NCBI RefSeq assembly: GCF_017309955.1
Contig: NZ_CP021248.1
Span: 1,178,001-1,242,000 of the forward strand
DNA length: 64,000 nt
Direction of reading: 5' to 3'
Origin: Novosphingobium sp. KA1
GTDB taxonomy: Bacteria > Pseudomonadota > Alphaproteobacteria > Sphingomonadales > Sphingomonadaceae
The notes under the pieces are model-generated. The model did no database searches, was not told the origin of the DNA, and was given only the letters and a program-made list of their open reading frames with translations. Positions 1 to 7,702 of the stretch are shown here, piece by piece. Position 1 is the first letter of the stretch. The number at the start of each line of letters is the position of its first letter. The position numbers were made by a program, and so were the translations under genes.

Positions 1-318
1 GAAGGCGCGAACGTGCTGCCCGCCGTGATCGACAACTGGTGGCGCCAGGGCATGACCGGCAGCGCCAAGGCCCACTACGAAGGCATCAAGGCCTTCTCGG
101 AAACCGACCAGACCGACGATCTGAAGGCGATCACCGTCCCCACCCTCGTCCTCCACGGCGATGACGATCAGGTCGTCCCCTACAAGAACGCCGGCGTGCT
201 CCAGGCCGAGATCCTGCCGAACGCGACGCTCAAGATCTACGAGGGCTTCTCGCACGGCATGCTGACCGTCAACGCCGATACCATCAATCCCGACCTGCTC
301 GCCTTCGTGCAGGCCTGA
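1..318 (+). CDS. alpha/beta hydrolase, C-terminal part (5' end outside window)
   Basis: The frame is open from base 1 and ends in TGA, giving about 105 residues of the C-terminal part of a serine-type alpha/beta hydrolase. The segment TLVLHGDDDQVVPY carries the family's acidic residue after strand 7, and EGFSHGM carries the catalytic His. The nucleophile elbow lies upstream of the window. The spacing DDDQVVP...SHGM resembles cofactor-free chloroperoxidase/arylesterase members, but the substrate cannot be read. It lies 26 bp before the XapX gene in the same direction and probably belongs to the same operon. Confidence 0.85.
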   Translation, partial: EGANVLPAVIDNWWRQGMTGSAKAHYEGIKAFSETDQTDDLKAITVPTLVLHGDDDQVVPYKNAGVLQAEILPNATLKIYEGFSHGMLTVNADTINPDLLAFVQA

Positions 319-344
319 CCCAGAGACACCGGGGAGACTGAACC

Positions 345-617
345 ATGAAACCCTACCTTCTCTCGATTGCTGCCGGGCTGCTGGTGGGCGTGGTCTACAG
401 TCTCCTCGGTGTCCGTTCGCCGGCGCCGCCGATGATTGCCCTGATCGGGCTTCTCGGCATCCTCCTCGGCGAACAGATCGTTCCGCTGGCGAAGAGGATC
501 TGGGCGCACGAGGAAGTCGCCCGGTTCGTCCAGACCGACTGCCGCAAGCACGTTCTCGGCCGCCTGCCGGGCGACAAGTTCCCCTGTCGCACCTCCGACC
601 ACAAGGGCGAGGCGTGA
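345..617 (+). CDS. XapX domain-containing small membrane protein
   Basis: A 90-residue protein preceded by a GGGGAGA ribosome site. Two hydrophobic segments (about residues 3-20 and 28-47) flank a GVRSPAPP turn, the signature of the XapX/DUF1427 family, whose members are two-helix inner-membrane proteins of unknown biochemical role. The C-terminal half is polar and contains two cysteines (TDCRKH, FPCRTS). The stop codon overlaps the GTG start of the following amidohydrolase by four bases, so the two are translationally coupled. XapX genes next to amidohydrolases and hydrolases recur in proteobacteria, but no reaction is known. Confidence 0.8.
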   Translation: MKPYLLSIAAGLLVGVVYSLLGVRSPAPPMIALIGLLGILLGEQIVPLAKRIWAHEEVARFVQTDCRKHVLGRLPGDKFPCRTSDHKGEA

Positions 618-2557
618 TCACCCGCCGCCATGCATTCCTCGGAGCGGCGGCCACCTCCCTGCTGCCCTCCATGCTCACCGGCCAGACCGCCCGATCCAAG
701 GAAGCCCCCATGACCGATACGATCATCGTCAACGCCAAAGTGACCACGCTCGACCGCGAGAACCCGCAGGCCGAAGCGGTAGTCATCCGTGACGGCAAGT
801 TCCTGACCGTGGGCAGCGAACAGGAAGCCCGCGAAGCCGCCGCGCCCGATGCCACGGTGATAGACGCCAAGGGCCGCCGCCTGATCCCCGGCCTGATCGA
901 CAGCCACATGCACATCATTCGCGGCGGGCTGAACTTCAACATGGAGCTGCGCTGGGACGGCGTAACCTCGCTGGCCGAAGCGATGGCGATGCTGAAGCGG
1001 CAGGTCGACAACACCCCTGCCCCGCAGTGGGTCCGCGTCGTCGGCGGCTTTACCGAGCACCAGTTCGCCGAGAAGCGCCTGCCGACCATCGAGGAACTGA
1101 ACGCCGTCGCGCCCGATACGCCGGTCTTCATCCTGCACCTCTACGACCGCGCGCTGCTGAACGCCGCCGCGCTGCGCGTCGTCGGCTATACCAAGGACAC
1201 GCCGAACCCGCCGGGCGGCGAGATTATGCGCGACGGCGCCGGCAATCCGACCGGCCTGCTGCTCGCCCAGCCCAATGCGACGATCCTCTATTCCACGCTC
1301 GCCAAGGGCCCCAAGCTGCCGCCCGAGTACCAGCTCAATTCCACCCGCCACTTCATGCGCGAAGTCAACGCGCTGGGCGTGACCGGCGTGATCGACGCGG
1401 GCGGCGGTTTCCAGAACTATCCCGACGATTACGACATCATCGAGAAGCTCCATGCCGAAGACCAGCTGACCGTGCGCATCAGCTACAACCTCTTCACGCA
1501 GAAGCCGAAGGAGGAACTGGCGGACTTCTCGGGCTGGGTTAAGCAGGTCAGCCCCGGACAGGGCGACGACACCTATCGCCACAACGGCGCGGGCGAGATG
1601 CTGGTCTATTCCGCTGCCGACTTCGAGGATTTCCGCGTCGAGCGCCCCGACATGCCGCCCTGCATGGAAGGCGATCTGGAACCGGTCATCCGCCTCTTGG
1701 CCGAGCACCGCTGGCCCTGGCGCCTTCACGCCACTTATGACGAGACGATCGGCCGCGCGCTCGACGTTTACGAGAAGGTCAACCGCGACATCCCGCTTCA
1801 GGGCATCAACTGGTTCTTCGACCACGCCGAGACCATTTCGGACCGCAATATCGACCGCATCGCCGCGCTCGGCGGCGGTATCGCCGTGCAGCACCGCATG
1901 GCCTATCAGGGCGAATACTTCGTCGAGCGCTACGGCGCCAAGGCGGCCGAACGCACGCCGCCGATTGCCCGGATGCTGGCCGCCGGCATCCCCGTGGGCG
2001 GCGGCACCGACGCTACCCGCGTTGCCAGTTACAACCCGTGGGTCTCGCTCTCGTGGCTCGTCACCGGGCGCACCGTGGGCGGGCTCTCGCTCTATCGCGG
2101 CGACAACCGCGTCAGCCGCGAGAAGGCGCTGCGCATGTGGACACACGAGAACACCTGGTTCTCGAACGAAGTGGGCAAGAAGGGCCAGATCAAGGCGGGC
2201 CAACTGGCCGACCTCGCGCTGCTTTCCGACGACTACTTCAGCGTGCCGGACAACGAGATCGTCCACATCCGCTCGATCCTGACGCTGCTGGGCGGCAAGG
2301 TGGTGCACGGCGAGGGCGACTATCGCCCGCTCGCGCCGCAGCTGCCGCGCCCGATGCCGGACTGGTCGCCGGTCGCCACGTTCGGCGGCTATTACCAGAC
2401 GCCGGAGGCCAAGCAGAAGCTCGCCTCCGCCTGCGGCTGTGCCAGTTCCTGCGGCGTCCACGGACACGACCATGCCGCCGCGCTTGGCGCCAATGTTCCC
2501 GCCGCCGATGTCCAGACCTTCTGGGGCTCGCTCGGCTGCGGCTGCTGGGCCGTCTGA
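614..2557 (+). CDS. amidohydrolase of the YtcJ/Amidohydro_3 type, probably exported by Tat
   Basis: A 647-residue metal-dependent hydrolase. The N-terminus has a twin arginine (ITRRHAFLG) and a hydrophobic stretch ending near TGQTARS, which suggests Tat export. The metal-binding HxH is in GLIDSHMHIIRGG (about residues 95-102); later conserved elements are WFFDHAE and GIPVGGGTDATR, the latter supplying the catalytic Asp. The GTG start overlaps the XapX stop. A second possible start, ATG at 710, has an AAGGAAG site five bases upstream and would give a cytoplasmic form without the signal. The C-terminal 45 residues are unusual: a Cys/His-rich tail (CGCASSCGVHGHDH, later GCGCWAV). The family acts on amide or cyclic-amide bonds; the substrate is unknown. 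Confidence 0.85.
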   Translation: MITRRHAFLGAAATSLLPSMLTGQTARSKEAPMTDTIIVNAKVTTLDRENPQAEAVVIRDGKFLTVGSEQEAREAAAPDATVIDAKGRRLIPGLIDSHMHIIRGGLNFNMELRWDGVTSLAEAMAMLKRQVDNTPAPQWVRVVGGFTEHQFAEKRLPTIEELNAVAPDTPVFILHLYDRALLNAAALRVVGYTKDTPNPPGGEIMRDGAGNPTGLLLAQPNATILYSTLAKGPKLPPEYQLNSTRHFMREVNALGVTGVIDAGGGFQNYPDDYDIIEKLHAEDQLTVRISYNLFTQKPKEELADFSGWVKQVSPGQGDDTYRHNGAGEMLVYSAADFEDFRVERPDMPPCMEGDLEPVIRLLAEHRWPWRLHATYDETIGRALDVYEKVNRDIPLQGINWFFDHAETISDRNIDRIAALGGGIAVQHRMAYQGEYFVERYGAKAAERTPPIARMLAAGIPVGGGTDATRVASYNPWVSLSWLVTGRTVGGLSLYRGDNRVSREKALRMWTHENTWFSNEVGKKGQIKAGQLADLALLSDDYFSVPDNEIVHIRSILTLLGGKVVHGEGDYRPLAPQLPRPMPDWSPVATFGGYYQTPEAKQKLASACGCASSCGVHGHDHAAALGANVPAADVQTFWGSLGCGCWAV

Positions 2558-2561
2558 TCCC

Positions 2562-2593
2562 GCACGGCCCCTCCGGGCGAGGAGGGGCCGTGC
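2562..2593 (+). terminator. GC-rich hairpin after the amidohydrolase gene
   Basis: Perfect 13-bp arms (2562-2574 and 2581-2593) around a six-base loop, beginning four bases after the amidohydrolase stop. No T-run follows, so this may be an mRNA 3'-end stabiliser or an inefficient terminator rather than a classic intrinsic terminator. Confidence 0.45.
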
Positions 2594-2718
2594 CGATACT
2601 ATTCCATAATTTCGAACGTATTAGTCGATATTATTCGGATCCATGGGATCGCAAGCGCCGCCTAGACAGGTCTTGCCCCACCGAACGGCATCGCTCTCCC
2701 CCCATCGGAGCCACAGAC

Positions 2719-3603
2719 ATGAAAAGCGTCACCATGATCATCGCAACCGCCATGCTGGTTGCGAGCCCTGCTTTCACGCCTGCTTTCGCCGCCGACTACT
2801 CGGTTGGCGCGCAGTACGACACCACTCACGTGTACGTACCGCAGGATCAGTTCGACACGTTCGTTTCCAGCTTCGTCGCCACATTCGGCGGCACCACCAG
2901 CAAGCAGGGCGAATTCCAGGTGACGCCGACCAGGAGCCTCACCAAGTCGCAGCTTGTGCTGACGCCTGCAGGCACCGTGTCGGTCTTCGGCTTCAAGACG
3001 CCGATCCCCTACCCCTTCGGCGATGAGCGCACCGGCTATCTGGTTACCGACCTCGATGCCGCGGTGAAGTCGGCGCGAAGCCATGGCGCGGTGCGCCGTC
3101 TGGAAACCTTCCCCGATCCGATCGGGCGGGATTCGGTGATCCAGTGGCCGGGCGGCGTGAACATGCAGCTTTACTGGCACACCGCCAAGCCGAGCTACAC
3201 CCCGCTCGAAACCGTGCCGGAGAACCGCATCTACCTGACGGTCGACGCCGCCGATACCTTCATCAAGAGCTGGACCGGCTTCGCCCACGCCAGGATCACC
3301 GCCGACGACAAGGCGGCCAATGGCGCCGAGATCGGCGAGCCCGGCAAGATCATCCGCCGCGTCGCGATCACCAGCGGCTACGGCAAGATGGTGGTCTATG
3401 TCTCGGACGGCCAGCTGCCCTGGCCCTATGGCCGCGACATGACCGGCTATGCGGTCAGCGACCTCAACGCGACGCTCGCCAAGGCTTCGGCTGCGGGCGT
3501 GGAAACGCTGGTGGCGCCGTACAAGTCGGGTGGGCGCCAAGCCGCCATCGTCCGCTTCCCCGGCGGTTACATCGCCGAAATCCACTCAGGCGAGGTGAAC
3601 TGA
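2719..3603 (+). CDS. periplasmic VOC-fold (glyoxalase-like) protein
   Basis: A 294-residue protein. A clear Sec signal peptide (residues 1-24, ending in PAFA) is followed by two similar halves, each with the beta-alpha-beta pattern of the vicinal-oxygen-chelate fold: TGYLVTDLDAAVKSARSHGA in the first and TGYAVSDLNATLAKASAAGV in the second. This start is chosen because it gives the signal peptide and has GGAG eight bases upstream. VOC proteins bind metals and include dioxygenases and glyoxalases; an exported one between an exported amidohydrolase and DoxX may act on the same compound in the periplasm. The exact reaction is not determinable. Confidence 0.75.
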   Translation: MKSVTMIIATAMLVASPAFTPAFAADYSVGAQYDTTHVYVPQDQFDTFVSSFVATFGGTTSKQGEFQVTPTRSLTKSQLVLTPAGTVSVFGFKTPIPYPFGDERTGYLVTDLDAAVKSARSHGAVRRLETFPDPIGRDSVIQWPGGVNMQLYWHTAKPSYTPLETVPENRIYLTVDAADTFIKSWTGFAHARITADDKAANGAEIGEPGKIIRRVAITSGYGKMVVYVSDGQLPWPYGRDMTGYAVSDLNATLAKASAAGVETLVAPYKSGGRQAAIVRFPGGYIAEIHSGEVN

Positions 3604-3606
3604 GCC

Positions 3607-4035
3607 ATGTCCGGCACCGGCACTCCCAAATTCGTCGCATCGGTGCTGGACTTCGCACCGACGGGGTTTCTCGCCCGCCTCCTGCTGGTGGGCGCCTACC
3701 TCGTCGGCGGCCTTACCAAGCTGACCGACTGGCCCAGCGCCATGGCGGAACAGGCCCACTTCGGCCTGACCCCGCCCGCGCTCTGGGCGGCGCTCACCAT
3801 CGCGGTGGAACTGATCGGCCCGCTGCTGATCCTGACCGGGCGCTTCGTCTGGCTGGGCGCAGGCATGCTCGGCGTATTCACCTTTTTCGCCGCGATGGTC
3901 GCAAATGCCTTCTGGACCATGCCGACGGGACCCGAGCGCTTCGGTGCGACCAACGCCTTCTTCGAGCATATGGGCCTCGTCGGCGGGTTCATTCTGGTCG
4001 CAATCCTCGCTTACCGGGCGCGGCGCAGTGCCTAG
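3607..4035 (+). CDS. DoxX family membrane protein
   Basis: A 142-residue protein with four hydrophobic helices. The first ends in GAYLVGGLTKLTDWP, the typical DoxX first-helix motif, and the last is GLVGGFILVAILAY. DoxX proteins are inner-membrane proteins linked to quinone or thiosulfate redox chemistry and to oxidative stress. The gene starts three bases after the VOC stop and overlaps the next gene's GTG start, so it sits inside the operon. The partner enzyme is unknown. Confidence 0.8.
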   Translation: MSGTGTPKFVASVLDFAPTGFLARLLLVGAYLVGGLTKLTDWPSAMAEQAHFGLTPPALWAALTIAVELIGPLLILTGRFVWLGAGMLGVFTFFAAMVANAFWTMPTGPERFGATNAFFEHMGLVGGFILVAILAYRARRSA

Positions 4036-5401
4036 GTTTCTTCCGCTGACATTGTTTGCGGCAGCATTCCTGCCTGGCATTGTCCCAACGGCGGCGCAGG
4101 CCGAACCCACCGAAGCCTGGCAGGCCCCCACCCTTTCGATCACCCGCTACGACGAAGACTGGTCGGACCCCGCCGATACCGAAAAGCGCGCACACCACTG
4201 GACCGGCCCGTTCAAGTACATCCCCTTCAGCGACGAGGTCTGGCTTTCCACCGGCATCGAAGTGCGCGCGCGCAGCGAGAACCTGGAAAACAACCTCTGG
4301 GGCGGTGCCGAGGCGCCGAACGACAGCTACGTCTGGCTGCGCGCCTTGCCCTACGCAGATCTTCATGTCGGCAAGCTGCGTGCTTTCGTTCAACCGATCG
4401 CCTCGACTTCGGCCTCCGTCGCGCCTGCGCCGGGCCCGGTGGACAGCACCGGCGTCGACCTGCTGCAGGGCTTTGTCGAAGCCGACCTCGGCCCGGTCAC
4501 CCTGCGCGGCGGGCGGCAGATGCTCTCGCTCGGCACCGAGCGGCTGATCGGCACCCGCTACGGCCCCAACGTGCCGCTCGCCTTCGATGGACTGCGCGCT
4601 AACGTGAAGCTGGGCGCAGCCACCGTCAGCCTGCTCGCGGTAAAGCCCGTCCAGGCGCGCAAGGGCGATTTCAACGACCGCACCTCGCCCGTCAAGTCGC
4701 TCTGGGGCGCCTATGCCGCGCTGCCGATGCTCGACCTCTACTACCTCGGTTACCGCAACGATGCGGCGCATTGGGGCACGCGCGAAGGCACCGAGACCCG
4801 CCACAGCCTTGGCGCGCGCTGGCACGGCAAGCGCGACGACTGGCACTGGAACGTCGAGGGCGTCTACCAGTTCGGCCGGTTTGCAGGTGGTCCGATTTCG
4901 GCCTGGACGCTGGGCAGCGAACTCGGCCGTGCCTTCCCGGACGCCCCGCTTACGCCCGATCTCACGCTGCGCGTCAATGTCGTCAGCGGCGACAGGAACC
5001 GGTCAGACAACCGGCTCGGCACGTTCAATGCGCTATTCCCCAAGGGCAAGTATTTCGGCGAACTCTCGCCGGTCGGCCCCTACAACATCGTCAATGCCTA
5101 TTCCTCGCTTGGCATGCAACTGGCTCCGGATGTCTCGGCCAGCTTCGCCGCCATGGCCTACTGGCGCTATTCTCGGGAAGACGGGATATACGACATCCCC
5201 GGCAACCTGATCCGCGATACCGGAAACAGTCGCGCGAAATTCGTCGGCAAGGAAGTGGAAGCGACGCTCGCCTGGCAGGCGACGGCCGAACTCGAACTTT
5301 CCGCATCGCTTTCCGCCTTTGCCCCCGGCCGCTTCATCCGCGAGACCGGCTCCGCCAAAACGATCCGCATGCTTGGTCTCGAAAGCAACTTCCGGTTCTG
5401 A
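4028..5401 (+). CDS. alginate-export family outer-membrane porin
   Basis: A 457-residue protein starting at GTG 4028, inside the end of the DoxX gene. This start gives a good signal peptide (about 25 residues ending TAAQA). The rest alternates short amphipathic strands such as VWLSTGIEVRARSE, DLHVGKLRAFVQP and VTLRGGRQMLSLGTERLIGTR, with the family's GGRQxLxLGxxRLxGxR motif, and ends in the aromatic-terminated strand LESNFRF expected for BAM-dependent insertion. It is probably an 18-stranded AlgE-like beta-barrel. In catabolic operons such porins usually admit small aromatic or anionic compounds, so substrate uptake for this operon is the likely role. Confidence 0.85.
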   Translation: MPRFLPLTLFAAAFLPGIVPTAAQAEPTEAWQAPTLSITRYDEDWSDPADTEKRAHHWTGPFKYIPFSDEVWLSTGIEVRARSENLENNLWGGAEAPNDSYVWLRALPYADLHVGKLRAFVQPIASTSASVAPAPGPVDSTGVDLLQGFVEADLGPVTLRGGRQMLSLGTERLIGTRYGPNVPLAFDGLRANVKLGAATVSLLAVKPVQARKGDFNDRTSPVKSLWGAYAALPMLDLYYLGYRNDAAHWGTREGTETRHSLGARWHGKRDDWHWNVEGVYQFGRFAGGPISAWTLGSELGRAFPDAPLTPDLTLRVNVVSGDRNRSDNRLGTFNALFPKGKYFGELSPVGPYNIVNAYSSLGMQLAPDVSASFAAMAYWRYSREDGIYDIPGNLIRDTGNSRAKFVGKEVEATLAWQATAELELSASLSAFAPGRFIRETGSAKTIRMLGLESNFRF

Positions 5402-5509
5402 TCGGCATTCCATCGTTTCGAACGAAACGAACGATCTTATGCGGATACCGGCCCTTGCGGCATGGACCTAGACCTGCGGCACTACCTCTCTTTCCCCCCG
5501 GAGATCGTA

Positions 5510-6214
5510 ATGACAGCAACACCGCCCCCACCCAGCTCATCCTCCTCGCTCCCACGGCTGCTGTTGCTGCTGTCCGCCACCACCGGCCTCGTCGACGCGG
5601 CGTCGGTGCTGGGGCTCGGCAAGGTCTTCACCGCCAACATGACCGGGAATGTCGTGTTCCTCGGATTCGCCGCGGTCGGCACGCCCGGCTTCAGGGTTCT
5701 GCCCGCGGTCATGGCGCTGCTGGCCTTCATGGGCGGCGCATGGGGGGCGGGCAAGCTCGCCCGTGCCCATTCCGCCTTGCCGCTACGGCGCTGGCTTCTG
5801 CGCGCTTCGGTTGTCGAAGGCAGCCTGCTTCTCGCTGCCGCGCTGGTCGCACTGACCATCGACGTCGCGGCCCAGGCGCCGGAAGCCGCCGTGCTCACGG
5901 TGATCGTGCTGACGGGCTTCGCAATGGGCCTGCGCAACGCAACGATCCGTGCCCTGAAGGTTCCGGACCTCACGACGACGGTGCTGACCTTGACGATTAC
6001 CGGCATCGCCGCCGACCAGACCGGCCGGTCGCCCTCTCCCAACTTCGCGCGGCGTTTTGCGGCGGTTCTTTCAATCTTCCTTGGCGCGGCGCTGGGCGCG
6101 GCATTACTGCGCTTCAACCTCGCTGTGCCGCTGGCAGTGGCCAGCATGCTGGTGGTCGGCAGCACGGCGCTGTTCGCCCGCGATCCGGTCTCGGCCTTGC
6201 CTCACAAGGTATGA
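5510..6214 (+). CDS. YoaK/DUF1275 family membrane protein
   Basis: A 234-residue protein with about six transmembrane segments. The opening pattern LLLSATTGLVDAASVLGLGKVFTANMTGNVVFLG is the DUF1275 hallmark (given here as a span; key residues are GLVDAxS, FxANMTGNxVFLG). ATG 5510 is preferred to ATG 5462 because GGAG lies eight bases upstream and it removes a poorly conserved leader. The biochemical role of YoaK-like proteins is not established. A 108-bp gap separates it from the porin gene, so it may be transcribed separately. Confidence 0.8.
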   Translation: MTATPPPPSSSSSLPRLLLLLSATTGLVDAASVLGLGKVFTANMTGNVVFLGFAAVGTPGFRVLPAVMALLAFMGGAWGAGKLARAHSALPLRRWLLRASVVEGSLLLAAALVALTIDVAAQAPEAAVLTVIVLTGFAMGLRNATIRALKVPDLTTTVLTLTITGIAADQTGRSPSPNFARRFAAVLSIFLGAALGAALLRFNLAVPLAVASMLVVGSTALFARDPVSALPHKV

Positions 6215-6264
6215 ACAGGGTGTGGGCCTGGCGCCCGCACCCGCCCGGGCCGCACCCTGTTCAT
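6211..6264. repeat. inverted repeat overlapping the yoaK-like stop codon
   Basis: Perfect 12-bp arms (6211-6222 and 6253-6264, left arm ATGAACAGGGTG) enclose a 30-base GC-rich loop that can fold further. The left arm contains the stop codon of the preceding gene. There is no T-run, so it may be a factor-dependent terminator or a protein-binding site. Confidence 0.4.
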
Positions 6265-6283
6265 GCCCGGCGTTGCGCTGGGC

Positions 6284-6317
6284 AAAAAAACTCCCGCCGG
6301 CAAACCGTGCCGACGGG
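6284..6317 (-). terminator. intrinsic terminator of the small membrane protein gene
   Basis: Read on the minus strand this is a 10-bp GC-rich stem (one mismatch) with a five-base loop, followed after two bases by seven T residues. It sits 66 bp past the stop of the 58-residue minus-strand gene, which supports that gene being a real transcription unit. Confidence 0.75.
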
Positions 6318-6382
6318 ATGACAATGGCGTATCGTGAGTGGGGTCCTGGTCCCGCGCCTGACGAGCCCGGCGGAGGACCTGC

Positions 6383-6559
6383 TCAGTTGACGAGCGCGCT
6401 TCCGGCCTTGCGGCGGCGCCAGGCGTGATCGGCAATCAGGCCCAGAGCGGCCATCGTCCCGCCGGTCAGACCCGCCGTGCTCAGCGCGATGATCACCGGC
6501 TGGGCCATGTTGGCATAAGGCCGGGCGCGTTCATGAAGGTTCTCGATCATCCGGGTCAT
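6383..6559 (-). CDS. 58-residue hypothetical membrane protein
   Basis: A short minus-strand frame, MTRMIENLHER... ending AGSALVN. It is supported by AGGAG seven bases before the ATG, a single hydrophobic segment (about residues 18-43, PVIIALSTAG...GLIADHAW) followed by the positive stretch RRRK, and a strong intrinsic terminator downstream. The N-terminal amphipathic part plus one or two short helices suggests an inner-membrane peptide with the C-terminus in the cytoplasm. No family is recognised. It lies between the LysR gene and the YoaK-like gene, and the AT-rich dyads just upstream (6642-6687) are probably its promoter and operator region. Confidence 0.65.
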   Translation of the reverse strand: MTRMIENLHERARPYANMAQPVIIALSTAGLTGGTMAALGLIADHAWRRRKAGSALVN

Positions 6560-6641
6560 GGCACTGCTCCTGCATGGGGTGCCGGGGGCTGCGCCTCATC
6601 GGACGTCCGGCTCGCAGATGCAGATGCGCCTTTTCAGGTTT

Positions 6642-6687
6642 TCGCGAAATCGCGATAATATAAATCCAAATGTTCGATAATATCGAA
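6642..6687 (-). promoter_or_regulatory. AT-rich region with two dyad elements upstream of the small membrane gene
   Basis: This gap between the LysR stop and the small gene contains TTCGATAATATCGAA (6673-6687, a perfect odd palindrome) and TCGCGAAATCGCGA (6642-6655, two copies of the palindrome TCGCGA). The base composition is far more AT-rich than the surroundings, as expected of a promoter/operator. The regulator is not identified; the neighbouring LysR is one candidate. Confidence 0.4.
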
Positions 6688-6692
6688 AAGCG

Positions 6693-7586
6693 TTAGATGA
6701 ACCGCAGCTCCGCCTCGAGGAAATCCAGGAAGGCGCGGATGCGTGAGGCCATGCGCCGATGGCCCACATAGAGCGCGTGGATCTCCTCGTGATCGCCGGG
6801 ATTGAAGTCGCCGAGAACTTCCACCAGTCGGCCCGCCGCCAGATCGGCGGCGACGTGGAACTGCCCGAGCCGCGCGATCCCGCCGCCGGCCACCGCCATG
6901 AGCCGCACCACCTCGCCCGAATTGCCGAGAAACGCGGCCTCGACCGGCCGCTGGACGAGCGCACCATCGATGCGGAACGGCCAACTGTCGAGCGAGCGCC
7001 GGAAGCTGAACTGGAGGCAGGCGTGCCGGGCGAGATCGCGCGGGTGCCCCGGCATGCCCCGCGCCTCAAGGTAGGCGGGACTGGCCACCAGCGCCATGGC
7101 GCTGCGGGCCAGCTTCTTGGCCTTCAGCCCGGTGTCCCGCAGCGGGCCGATGCGGATCGCGATGTCCGCCCGCGCCTCGACCAGGTCGACCAGTTCATCG
7201 GCCAGCGCCAGTTCCACCCGCACCGCCGGATAGCGGGCCAGAAAGCGCGGCAGGATCGGCAGCAGGCACTGGGTCCCGAACGGCACCGAGGCGTTGACGC
7301 GCAGCGGCCCCCGTGGGGCTTCCTCGTTTGCCATGAAGCCGCGCTCCACTTCGTCGACTTCGGCGATGAGCCCGGAGACGCGCTCACGATAGACTTCGCC
7401 TTCGGCGGTCAGCGACAAGGCCCGCGTGGTGCGGCTCACCATCTGCACGCCGAGGCGGAGTTCCAGCCTGGAGATCGCCCGGCTGACCGCGGACGGCGTC
7501 AGCCGAAGGGCCCGAGCGGCACCGGCAAAGCTGCCGGACTGCGCCACGGCGAGGAAAATCTGCATGTCGCCTAAGCGGTTGTCCAT
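6693..7586 (-). CDS. LysR family transcriptional regulator
   Basis: A 297-residue protein. The N-terminal winged helix-turn-helix spans residues 1-60 (MQIFLAVAQSGSFAGAARALRLTPSAV..., with the usual ALxLxxSAVSRxIxxLE pattern), followed by a LysR substrate domain (about 90-290). A possible operator, ATGCA-N9-TGCAT at 7606-7624, lies in the gap to the divergent SDR gene. The divergent arrangement suggests it controls that SDR and itself. The inducer is not known. Confidence 0.9.
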   Translation of the reverse strand: MDNRLGDMQIFLAVAQSGSFAGAARALRLTPSAVSRAISRLELRLGVQMVSRTTRALSLTAEGEVYRERVSGLIAEVDEVERGFMANEEAPRGPLRVNASVPFGTQCLLPILPRFLARYPAVRVELALADELVDLVEARADIAIRIGPLRDTGLKAKKLARSAMALVASPAYLEARGMPGHPRDLARHACLQFSFRRSLDSWPFRIDGALVQRPVEAAFLGNSGEVVRLMAVAGGGIARLGQFHVAADLAAGRLVEVLGDFNPGDHEEIHALYVGHRRMASRIRAFLDFLEAELRFI

Positions 7587-7605
7587 GGCCTTACTCGTGA
7601 TCCCG

Positions 7606-7624
7606 ATGCACTTCTAAGATGCAT
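7606..7624. promoter_or_regulatory. putative LysR operator between the divergent LysR and SDR genes
   Basis: ATGCA-N9-TGCAT is a perfect 5-bp dyad centred about 30 bp upstream of the LysR start and 88 bp upstream of the SDR start. LysR regulators typically bind interrupted dyads of about this size in the intergenic region of divergent pairs. Its assignment to this LysR protein is inferred from position. Confidence 0.4.
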
Positions 7625-7702
7625 TGCCTCGATCTAATCATCAATGTCGACTTCACCTATCTTCCGGCCATCCCTCTCCCCCGAACGTAAAGGAATGCCC
7701 AG

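Noticed and set aside
395..2473. Minus-strand open frame of 692 codons opposite the amidohydrolase gene
   Set aside because: Arg/Ala/Gly-rich antisense frame caused by high GC codon use; it has no domain, signal or ribosome site, while the plus strand has a clear family protein.
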